DNA of 35,053 bases, from NCBI GenBank assembly GCA_022843165.1, contig JALHOD010000027.1, positions 1 through 35,053 on the forward strand, read 5' to 3'. This stretch comes from Pseudorhodoplanes sp. (lineage in GTDB: Bacteria; Pseudomonadota; Alphaproteobacteria; Rhizobiales; Xanthobacteraceae). Numbering within the stretch: position 1 is the stretch's first letter; every line of letters begins with the position of its first letter. Position numbers and translations under genes: made by a program. This document shows positions 7,266 through 13,819 of the stretch, piece after piece. The notes beneath the pieces were generated by a model that ran no database searches, was not told the DNA's origin, and saw nothing but the letters and a program-made list of their open reading frames with translations.

Positions 7266-7979
7266 TCAGCAGCCGAGCATGTCGGCCAGTTCCGATAAAT
7301 TGCGGGTCGCCATGTCGACCGGCACGCTGGGCGCGGCCTCGCCCTTTCCCGGCCCATGCTCGTCTGGCCGCGCAATATGCGCGGTCCGCAAACCGTTTGC
7401 CGCTGCAGCAGCCAGGTCGCTGGAATGCGCGGCCACCATCATGCATTGGCCGGGTGCAAGATCGAGCGCATCACAGGCCGCGAAATAGACGCCCGCCTTC
7501 GGCTTGAAGTCCTGTGCGATATCCGCGCCCAGAATGACGTCCCATGGAAAGCCATTGTGGCGCGCCAGATCGATCATCAGAGAGATATTTCCATTCGATA
7601 CCGGCGCGATTCTATATTGGGTCTTCAATCGCACGAGCGCTTGCGTCGAACCCGGCCATGCGTCGAGCCGGTGCCACGCAAAATTAAGACCCGCCAGCTT
7701 GTCGGCGGCGAGCCCGCGCACCCCGAAGCGAGGAAGAATGCGTTCGAGATTCTGCCGGTGCAGGACATCCAGCTTGCAGTATGGCTGGCGACCCGCACGG
7801 ATCTCTTCCATCGCAGGCTGATATTCCAGGCGCCAGGCGTCGGCAAAGGCCTCCCAGTCCAGATCATATCCATCCTGCTGCAGGGTCGCCTTCGCCTCAC
7901 GCGCGACGCTGGAACGGAAATCCACCAACGTGCCGAATACATCGAAGAACAATGCCTTTACGCCCAACAATGCGATCAC
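7266..7979 (-). CDS. Haloacid dehalogenase type II (HAD superfamily)
   Basis: The 237-residue product contains the HAD motifs in the L-2-haloacid dehalogenase arrangement: D13VFGTLVD with the nucleophilic Asp13, S128NGN (motif II), K159 in DFKPKAGVY (motif III) and MVAAHSSDL near 181-189 (motif IV). Family members hydrolyse (S)-2-haloalkanoates to (R)-2-hydroxyacids through an Asp ester. Length fits the family (about 220-240). The usual aromatic residue after the His of the motif IV region (AHNWD in many) is Ser here, so substrate range may differ. The start is a GTG at 7979 behind an AAGG; no in-frame ATG is available near the N-terminus. Confidence 0.85.
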   Translation of the reverse strand: MIALLGVKALFFDVFGTLVDFRSSVAREAKATLQQDGYDLDWEAFADAWRLEYQPAMEEIRAGRQPYCKLDVLHRQNLERILPRFGVRGLAADKLAGLNFAWHRLDAWPGSTQALVRLKTQYRIAPVSNGNISLMIDLARHNGFPWDVILGADIAQDFKPKAGVYFAACDALDLAPGQCMMVAAHSSDLAAAAANGLRTAHIARPDEHGPGKGEAAPSVPVDMATRNLSELADMLGC

Positions 7980-8304
7980 CGGCCTTGCAATGTCATGATC
8001 TGACGCGTTTCTTGGCGCGGCGCGCTGGCGACAGATGGCACATGTGTATGCCGACCAACTCGGAACACGCTGACGCTTCCAATAAAACTAACCATCGGTT
8101 TCCGCGCGATCCATAATTGTAAGTAATTTTCACGAGACATACCACAACCGCCGGGGGATCGACAGTACAAAGCCCGGCCCATTCGAACGCCGGGGCATGA
8201 CCCAAAATACTGACAATTCGAGACAAAAGCCCGACCGCATGTAGACACCCCCTGAACGCGGCCCACATAGTTTGCCGGTTTGGAAATGCCCTGCCAGGAA
8301 TGAA
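7980..8304. other. Gene-free divergent region
   Basis: About 325 nt between the minus-strand dehalogenase and the plus-strand single-pass membrane protein. It is less GC-rich than its surroundings around 8085-8125 and presumably holds both promoters. No convincing gene, terminator or repeat was seen. Confidence 0.5.
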
Positions 8305-8766
8305 ATGCCCCTGAAAGCCAAAGCGAGCCGTAGAGTGACCGCGCGGCCGGAAATCCGTCCGCGCCTGAGCAACGATTCACGCCACGCGGCGCGTCAGAGG
8401 GACCGGCGCCGCGAGCGCCGCATTGGCTTCGTTCTGACCCTGCTATTTGGCGGCGTTTTTGTGGGTGGCTTTTCATGGAATGCCGCGATCCGCAACAATA
8501 CAGGTGGTGACGAAACCGTCATGGCCGTTGACGGCGATGCCGAAAGGCGACGGGCCGCGGTCCTGTTCGTTCCGCTGGCAGGCAATGTCTGCCGCCGGCG
8601 TGTAATCGACAACTCGACCTGGCGCATCCGCGACGCCGGTTCCGTTGTCTGCGACGAGGCAGTGACCTGGAATTCGCACTATCCAGACACCAAATTCCAC
8701 TTCGCGCAGCGGGTGGACCAACTCCGCTCCGGCTTTCGTGCGACCGCAGGTACAAACGCAAAGTAA
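8305..8766 (+). CDS. Single-pass membrane protein with CX19C extracytoplasmic domain (paralogue A)
   Basis: The 153-residue product has a strongly basic N-terminus (1-39, over ten Arg), one transmembrane helix (about 41-58) and an extracytoplasmic domain with VLFVPLAGNVCRRRVIDNST and VVCDEAVTW. Cysteines 96 and 116 are likely disulphide partners. It is a paralogue of the gene at 10731-11123 with identical Cys spacing. Similar short proteins recur in Bradyrhizobium-type genomes without known function. ATG 8305 follows AGGAA at 8296-8300; an open extension upstream to 8272 is not needed. Confidence 0.7.
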   Translation: MPLKAKASRRVTARPEIRPRLSNDSRHAARQRDRRRERRIGFVLTLLFGGVFVGGFSWNAAIRNNTGGDETVMAVDGDAERRRAAVLFVPLAGNVCRRRVIDNSTWRIRDAGSVVCDEAVTWNSHYPDTKFHFAQRVDQLRSGFRATAGTNAK

Positions 8767-8929
8767 CGCCTTCCCGGCTTTGTGATTCTCATCTCTCACC
8801 TTTGAGAGCTATAGTTCCAAGAGGCAGGTCGCGGCGCGAGCGTGGCCCCGCCGCCAGAGCGGATTCGCTCAAGCGGCGCCGATCATGGTCGTCCCGACCG
8901 CAACCACAGCGGATCCGGAGGCTTCATTC

Positions 8930-9721
8930 ATGGCCTATCAGCAGACAATCACCGGCGCGGCTTTTGATGTCAGACCAGAGATACGCAAGATTGGAATCGA
9001 CGATCTCAAGGATGCCTTGCGGCGCGGCTACGCTGACTTTCAGGCGATGCCGAGCCACGCGATCTTTCTATGCCTGATCTATCCGGTGCTCGGCATTGTT
9101 CTCGGGGGGCTGACGCTGGGCTATTCCTTGCTCTGGATGCTGTTTCCAATCATTGCGGGGTTTGCACTGGTCGGTCCGCTTGCGGCCGTCGGACTGTATG
9201 AATTGAGCCGCCGGCGTGAACGGGGGCTGGATGCAAACTCCGAGCACGCGTTGGGCGTCCTGCGCTCGCGGTCGTTTGGCGCGATTGTCACGCTTGGCAT
9301 CATGCAACTTGTCATCTATGGCGCATGGCTTGCGACAGCCCAGGCCATTTATTACTGGAGCTTTGGAGATTTCACAGCACCATCGCTCGGCGAGTTCCTT
9401 CGTCAGGTTTTCACTACGCCGCAGGGCTGGACTCTCATCGTGGTCGGCAATCTGGTGGGCTTTGTTTTCGCCGTTCTCGTGCTGACGATCAGCGTCGTAT
9501 CATTTCCGATGCTGGTCGACCGCCCCGTCAGCGCGGCCATGGCGGCTGAAACATCCGTTCGGGCAGTCCGCGCCAATCCGGTGCCGATGGCGATCTGGGG
9601 ATTGATTGTCGCGGCGTTTTTGGTGATCGGATCTCTCCCCTTCCTCGCCGGTCTCGCCGTCACCATGCCAATTCTGGGACACGCGACCTGGCATCTCTAC
9701 CGCAAAGTCGTGGCGCACTAG
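8930..9721 (+). CDS. DUF2189 integral membrane protein
   Basis: The 263-residue product begins with a soluble segment leading to the family signature IRKIGIDDLKDALRRGYADF followed by MPSHAIF, then about six transmembrane helices, including the motif FALVGPLAAVGLYELSRRRERG near 85-110 typical of DUF2189. No activity is established for this family. Start 8930 is preferred over ATG 8885 because CGGAGG at 8916-8921 is correctly spaced before 8930. It stands alone on the plus strand. Confidence 0.85.
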   Translation: MAYQQTITGAAFDVRPEIRKIGIDDLKDALRRGYADFQAMPSHAIFLCLIYPVLGIVLGGLTLGYSLLWMLFPIIAGFALVGPLAAVGLYELSRRRERGLDANSEHALGVLRSRSFGAIVTLGIMQLVIYGAWLATAQAIYYWSFGDFTAPSLGEFLRQVFTTPQGWTLIVVGNLVGFVFAVLVLTISVVSFPMLVDRPVSAAMAAETSVRAVRANPVPMAIWGLIVAAFLVIGSLPFLAGLAVTMPILGHATWHLYRKVVAH

Positions 9722-9888
9722 CGGTTCCAGCAAGCATGCGTCCGACAAAGCGGCTGCATCGTTGCGGCCGCTTCTGTCTGTAGCGGAACAAAACCCACGA
9801 TCTGGAATTGCTCCAATATGCGGCTCCGTCCATTGCCGCACGACATGTCGCGCGCTATCTCACGCACTAAACCACAGGGACCTACATC

Positions 9889-10179
9889 ATGCTCTCGTCC
9901 GAAGCGCGTATCGCGACACCCTCCGGCAGCAAATATCTGCAGCAGCTTTGCAAGCACTGGGGGCACAAATTCGAAGTCGAATTCACGCCCGAGAGGGGAC
10001 GCGTTCCCTTTGCGACAGACCGCGCCTGCGATTTCCTGGCCACGTCGGACGCCCTGACCTTGCGAGTCCAGGCCGCTGACGAGGACTCTCTTTCGCGCAC
10101 AGAGCGTGTGGTGATCGATCACCTGAAGCGTTTCGCATTCCGCGAGGACCTGGGCGACGTCCAATGGAGCAGATTGTAG
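9889..10179 (+). CDS. DUF2218 small protein
   Basis: The 96-residue product shows the DUF2218 pattern: SEARIATPSGSKYLQQLCKHWGHK at the N-terminus, then a beta-rich FEVEFTPERGRVPF, then ACDFLATSDALTLRVQA, ending with a helix and a FAFREDLGDVQWSRL tail. In other bacteria such genes sit beside siderophore or TetR genes, but here neither is near. Function unknown. Upstream AGGGA at 9877-9881 is a plausible ribosome site. A hairpin follows at 10191-10222. Confidence 0.82.
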   Translation: MLSSEARIATPSGSKYLQQLCKHWGHKFEVEFTPERGRVPFATDRACDFLATSDALTLRVQAADEDSLSRTERVVIDHLKRFAFREDLGDVQWSRL

Positions 10180-10190
10180 CCGCAAGCGAA

Positions 10191-10222
10191 AAGGCGAACC
10201 CGATTTACGTCAGGTCCGCCTT
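10191..10222. terminator. Hairpin between convergent DUF2218 and PsiF-repeat genes
   Basis: AAGGCGAACC (10191-10200) pairs with GGTCCGCCTT (10213-10222) with one mismatch around a 12-nt loop. A short A run (10189-10192) on one side gives a T run in the minus-strand transcript. Position between two convergent stops supports a terminator role, mainly for the minus-strand gene. Confidence 0.5.
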
Positions 10223-10262
10223 GCTGCGCTCTTGCAATGGCAACGCTTGATTGTCGTGATTG

Positions 10263-10502
10263 TCAGCCGCCGACCGCGTCGCTCACACATTTTTTCATGT
10301 GACTGGCCTTTGCGGCGCCGGCAAGTTTTTTCGTCGCCGAATCCGCTTCGCATTTCGCCGTTGCGTCAGTTTCACATTTTTTCATGAAACTTGTCTGGGC
10401 AGCGCCGGCAAGCTTCTTGTCCGAAGCCTCGACCTTGCACGATGCGGCGTGGGCGCTAACGGCCATGAGCGAAAAGGCGGCAGCCAAAACAATACTCTTC
10501 AT
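10263..10502 (-). CDS. PsiF-repeat periplasmic small protein
   Basis: The 79-residue product has a signal peptide (about 1-20, AHA-A) and two 15-residue repeats, KKLAGAAQTSFMKKC (29-43) and KKLAGAAKASHMKKC (58-72), which match the PsiF repeat (phosphate-starvation-inducible protein F). E. coli PsiF is co-regulated with phoA; its function is unknown. Five cysteines occur in the mature part. ATG 10502 is preceded by GGAG (CTCC at 10507-10510 on the plus strand). Note the PsiE-family gene 3 kb away; no Pho box was identified for either. Confidence 0.82.
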   Translation of the reverse strand: MKSIVLAAAFSLMAVSAHAASCKVEASDKKLAGAAQTSFMKKCETDATAKCEADSATKKLAGAAKASHMKKCVSDAVGG

Positions 10503-10730
10503 GGGACTCCTCCAAAACGGCCGGTCCGTATCGCAATTGATCCCGCCAGCCTTTGCCTTGGAACACTAGGCGCGGAGTATGACCGGGTGAAGGCTATGAT
10601 TACCATTTTACCATCAACGGCCACCCCTATCCACAGCGTCCATCCGTTTATTTAGCAATTATTGAGTATTGAGGCGCATTCTCCGCAACAGCCCTGCAGA
10701 TGGTCGTGATGCCCTGATCGCGGAGACCGG

Positions 10731-11123
10731 ATGCACCAAATTCTCCACACGCGCCGGTCCGCCCCACGAAGGGTGCCATACCGCGATTTTCATCGCGCGA
10801 TTCTGGCCGGACTTCTGCTGATCTTCGTATCGGCGTTGAGCATCTATGACGGCCGGCTGTTTCCGGCTTTCAAGCCGCGGACGACCACCTACCAGCCGGG
10901 CGATCTGACAGACCATGCGCTGCGAACGGGATCGATTTTGATCGTTCCACGCAGCGGCAATCAATGCCGGCAGCGCCTGATCGATAATCTGACCTGGATC
11001 ATCCGCGACAACGGTTTCGTCCATTGCGACGAGGCGGTGACCCGCAGCATCGCGCAATCGGGTCTTGAGACTTCGTCCCAGCGGCTGGACGCCATCCGCG
11101 ACGGATTCACGCGCAAGCGATAG
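10731..11123 (+). CDS. Single-pass membrane protein with CX19C extracytoplasmic domain (paralogue B)
   Basis: The 130-residue product has a basic N-terminus, one transmembrane helix (about 22-39) and a domain containing ILIVPRSGNQCRQRLIDNLT and FVHCDEAVTR with cysteines at 79 and 99. The 20-residue Cys offset and the pattern VPxxGNxCRxRxIDNxTWxI are shared with the gene at 8305-8766, establishing paralogy. The C-terminal amphipathic helix (RLDAIRDGF) aligns with RVDQLRSGF of the other copy. Function unknown. It converges with the CPBP protease gene (28-nt gap). Confidence 0.7.
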   Translation: MHQILHTRRSAPRRVPYRDFHRAILAGLLLIFVSALSIYDGRLFPAFKPRTTTYQPGDLTDHALRTGSILIVPRSGNQCRQRLIDNLTWIIRDNGFVHCDEAVTRSIAQSGLETSSQRLDAIRDGFTRKR

Positions 11124-11151
11124 GCCCGCTCAGCCAGCAAAAGCGTTCGCC

Positions 11152-11940
11152 TCAAGACATCCGTTCGACAATAAAGGCCACTTGCGCCAGCGATGTCAGA
11201 TTGACAAGAGCATGAAGGATCAGTGTCAGCGTCGTCGATCCGGAGCGCCATCGCAACCAGCCAAAGACCAAACCAATGACGATAATATGCCCGATAAAAA
11301 ACCAATCGTATTGAATATGCATCAGCGCCCATAGCACGGAAGATATCAGGATCGCGCCCAGGACACCGACGCGCGACACCGCGAGCCCCCGGAACATAAA
11401 CCCGCGAAACAGCAACTCTTCCGCCAGCGGCGCGGCAATCACCAGCGCGATCGCCAGCAGCCAGATCGAATTCGCGGCACGCGCAGTCGTGTACAGCGTC
11501 CGCACAAATTCCGGAACGATGGGTTGACCCGCCAGATAGGACGACAGATCTGCCAGCGGCAACATGAGCGCCACGCAACCTAGCCCGAGAAATAAGTCGC
11601 GCCTGCGCGGCCAGACCAGCGCCAGATACTCCGCGAAACTGCAATGGGCGAGCCGCACCGCCAGCCAGATCACGGCAAGTTCCGCAGGCACCGCGGCAAT
11701 GGCTATGACGGACACCGTCAGCGCGTGTGCGGAGAAGGTCTCGACGTCGGCATTCGACAGTCCCTCGCCAACATCTGACCACATGAACAGGCCCATGACG
11801 ACAAGCAGTTGCACGGCAACCCAGACCAGGATCGCCGCTCCGGTCCAGAAGCAACTCCCCCAGAATTTCCAGGGATCGCATGAGGCCGGGCGCGGCGCAG
11901 GCCCAGCCTCAATGGCCTTGGGCAGACTCACATCGGTCAT
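11152..11940 (-). CDS. CPBP-family intramembrane glutamic endopeptidase
   Basis: The 262-residue product has about eight hydrophobic helices and the Abi/CPBP (Rce1-like) active-site motifs: E174E175LLFRG (EExxxR), then H208 in WALMHIQYDW, and H243xxxN247 in LHALVN. These residues form the glutamate-dependent membrane protease site in Rce1. Bacterial members process or protect diverse membrane substrates; the substrate here is unknown. The nearest neighbours (CX19C membrane protein and ruvX) give no functional link. ATG 11940 is weakly supported by upstream sequence. Confidence 0.87.
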   Translation of the reverse strand: MTDVSLPKAIEAGPAPRPASCDPWKFWGSCFWTGAAILVWVAVQLLVVMGLFMWSDVGEGLSNADVETFSAHALTVSVIAIAAVPAELAVIWLAVRLAHCSFAEYLALVWPRRRDLFLGLGCVALMLPLADLSSYLAGQPIVPEFVRTLYTTARAANSIWLLAIALVIAAPLAEELLFRGFMFRGLAVSRVGVLGAILISSVLWALMHIQYDWFFIGHIIVIGLVFGWLRWRSGSTTLTLILHALVNLTSLAQVAFIVERMS

Positions 11941-12104
11941 CAGGTGCTTTCATCAGCTGGCGGTGTATAGCCCGTCTTGGTCGCGGACATATCCAGCAGG
12001 GTTCGAAAACCTGGATCGGACCATGTTGTTAGCGCCATAGGCAAGACCGTCGCGCGATCAATGCCATGCTTGGCGTCCTGCATCAACGATGTTAGGCCTG
12101 CAAC

Positions 12105-12584
12105 ATGCCCGCTCTTGTCGCTCCCCTCCCCGAAGCTGCCATGCACTGGCCCGCGCGCGGCACATTGCTTGGGCTCGATCTCGGCACCAAGACGATCGGT
12201 ATCGCATCCTGCGATCCCGACCGGAAAATAGCCGCCGGCGTCGAAACCATTGCGCGCAAGACCTTCACGAGCGACGCGGCGCGGATTCTCGCGCTCGCAT
12301 CGGAAAGGAATGCCGTCGGATTCGTACTCGGCCTGCCTTTGAACATGGACGGTTCGGAGGGGCCCCGCGCGCAATCCACCCGCTCCTTCGCCCGCAATTT
12401 CTCGCGGCTTACCGATCTTCCGATCGCGCTATGGGACGAGCGCCTGTCCACCGCGGCGGTGGAGCGCGACCTGATCTCCGCCGATGCCAGCCGTGCCAAG
12501 CGCGCGGCGGTAATCGATCAGCATGCTGCCGCCTTCATCCTTCAGGGCGCGCTCGATCGCCTGACGCGCATTGACATCCGCTAA
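12105..12584 (+). CDS. ruvX: Holliday junction resolvase-like nuclease RuvX/YqgF
   Basis: The 159-residue product shows the RNase H-like YqgF fold motifs: LLGLDLGTKTIGIAS with Asp25, VGFVLGLPLNMDGSEGPRA (70-88), WDERLSTAAVE with Glu112, and DQHAAAFIL with Asp138. The family matures the 5' end of 16S rRNA in E. coli and was predicted as a resolvase. The 10-15 residues before the core could be trimmed: another in-frame ATG (13th codon) would also serve. The stop abuts the stop of dsbB head-on (TAA at 12582-12584, then 12585). Confidence 0.93.
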   Translation: MPALVAPLPEAAMHWPARGTLLGLDLGTKTIGIASCDPDRKIAAGVETIARKTFTSDAARILALASERNAVGFVLGLPLNMDGSEGPRAQSTRSFARNFSRLTDLPIALWDERLSTAAVERDLISADASRAKRAAVIDQHAAAFILQGALDRLTRIDIR

Positions 12585-13127
12585 TCACCGCAACAGCAGG
12601 TATTCGGTCGGATTGTCGGGGCAAAGCCCGCTCCCGCATTCCAGCAAGGTCGACACGCCGTTGCCCAAGGTCAGAGCGGCAAACAGCGTGAACACCGCCA
12701 GCGCGACGCCGCCCGGAGGGGCCGGCCGTTCGCCATCCTTGAACTGGCGGTCAAACAGCAGCATCACCGCGGTGCCGGCAATGATCAAAACGAAGAGGAT
12801 GAAAGCCCAAGTGTAGAAATGCAGGCCGAAAAACGCATTTCCATAAGAGCCAGAGCCCGGAACAATATGCAGCGCAACCTGACGCAGAGACACGGCAGCG
12901 CCGGCGATCGCCGCGAGTATCGTCATGGCGTAGTGACTGGGCCGCGGACCGAAACGCAGATTCAGCGCCAAGCCAAATCCCGCGGCGGCGAAACCCGCGC
13001 GCTGGAGAATACACAGCGGACAAGGCAAATCACCGTAAATAAACTGATCGGCGAAGGCAAAAGTCAGGACCGCACAGATCGCCAGCAATCCCAGCGCATT
13101 CAGCCGCAATGCCATATGGGCCGTCAT
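12585..13127 (-). CDS. dsbB: DsbB-like disulphide oxidoreductase with C-terminal Cys pair
   Basis: The 180-residue protein has four to five membrane helices and the C36PLC39 motif that in DsbB passes electrons to quinone. The usual second periplasmic loop (around 88-104, VPGSGSYGNAFF) contains no cysteine. Instead C164-GSGL-C169 lies at the C-terminus after the last helix. The enzyme may therefore use a different relay from E. coli DsbB; I recall the C-terminal ECGxxxCPDNPT ending from related proteins, so it is a subfamily trait rather than damage. It begins 1 nt after the upstream DUF5993-like gene, which implies translational coupling. Confidence 0.87.
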   Translation of the reverse strand: MTAHMALRLNALGLLAICAVLTFAFADQFIYGDLPCPLCILQRAGFAAAGFGLALNLRFGPRPSHYAMTILAAIAGAAVSLRQVALHIVPGSGSYGNAFFGLHFYTWAFILFVLIIAGTAVMLLFDRQFKDGERPAPPGGVALAVFTLFAALTLGNGVSTLLECGSGLCPDNPTEYLLLR

Positions 13128-13128
13128 G

Positions 13129-13284
13129 CTACAGACCGAGTCCCAGCGGCGACGTCACATGAATGCGGAACAGAACCAGGATCGTCACAAGACCCGCGAT
13201 CCACGCTCCCAACGCGACATTGCGCTTGCCGGTCCAGATCGCCACCAGGCCCGCCGCAAAAGCGAAGAAAGGTATGGTCATCAT
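13129..13284 (-). CDS. 51-residue DUF5993-like membrane peptide upstream of dsbB
   Basis: A short frame starts at ATG 13284 (Met-Met-Thr-Ile-Pro-Phe-Phe) and stops at TAG 13129-13131. It encodes two hydrophobic segments (about 4-18 and 26-40) separated by a WTGKRNVALGAW turn and ends RIHVTSPLGLGL. Composition and the HxTxxLGLxL end fit the DUF5993 family of short proteins that neighbour DsbB. The TAG of this gene and the ATG of dsbB are separated by a single C, so the two are almost certainly cotranslated. Too short for most gene finders. A role in DsbB assembly or function is inference from context. Confidence 0.8.
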   Translation of the reverse strand: MMTIPFFAFAAGLVAIWTGKRNVALGAWIAGLVTILVLFRIHVTSPLGLGL

Positions 13285-13360
13285 GGAATTTCGTCTCGCC
13301 GAATCTCATGGCTAGGGTTGCCCATTCGCGCACAGAAGTCATCTCCTCACAGGCAACAAA

Positions 13361-13386
13361 AAAGGCGGCCCTTGCGGGCCGCCTTT
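13361..13386 (-). terminator. Intrinsic terminator of the Gly/Tyr-rich secreted-protein gene
   Basis: AAAGGCGGCCC (13361-13371) and GGGCCGCCTTT (13376-13386) form a perfect 11-bp stem with a TTGC loop. Read on the minus strand it is followed by a T6 run, the textbook intrinsic terminator, 19 nt after the stop codon at 13405. Confidence 0.92.
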
Positions 13387-13404
13387 CCTGCACGCGAGGT
13401 GTGG

Positions 13405-13716
13405 TCAGCACGCGCCAAAATCGGTCCGCCCGGCATAATTGCCATCGGTGGCACAGCCGCTGTACCCGTCGGAACCGTCCGATCGATAGTTCGTGTATCC
13501 GGACGCGCGTGGGCTTGCTCCGGGCACGTAAGCATAGGCGTCATAACCGGATCCATAGGCGGCCGCACTCGCACCGGCCAGCGCAGCGCCCGCCACAAGG
13601 CCTGCGCCTGCCGCCGCGCCGTATCTCCAGGTTCGCGCGGAGGCCGGCGACGCCGCAGCCAGAGTAACCACACCGGCAACAGCCAAGACGAGCGAGTTCT
13701 TCAGGAACGGTTTCAT
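13405..13716 (-). CDS. Secreted Gly/Tyr-rich protein with C-terminal Cys motif (paralogue of 1857-2225)
   Basis: The 103-residue product has a signal peptide (about 1-28, ASA-R), a glycine zipper (GAAAGAGLVAGAALAGAS), a shorter Tyr/Gly/Ser region (54-84) and a terminal CATDGNYAGRTDFGAC with cysteines at 88 and 103. The last 16 residues match the paralogue at 1857-2225 at 12 of 16 positions while the middle has diverged, so the Cys motif is the conserved unit. ATG 13716 has GGAGAT upstream, like the paralogue. It lies downstream of aidB on the same strand with a 103-nt gap. Confidence 0.8.
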   Translation of the reverse strand: MKPFLKNSLVLAVAGVVTLAAASPASARTWRYGAAAGAGLVAGAALAGASAAAYGSGYDAYAYVPGASPRASGYTNYRSDGSDGYSGCATDGNYAGRTDFGAC

Positions 13717-13819
13717 CGTGATGATCTCCACATTGTTGGCACACGAACACCCCTTTCGTCGCTCTCGGCGGCTCCCGCCCTGACGTGTGCAACGCAGAAG
13801 ATTCCGGCGCGTTCCGCGA

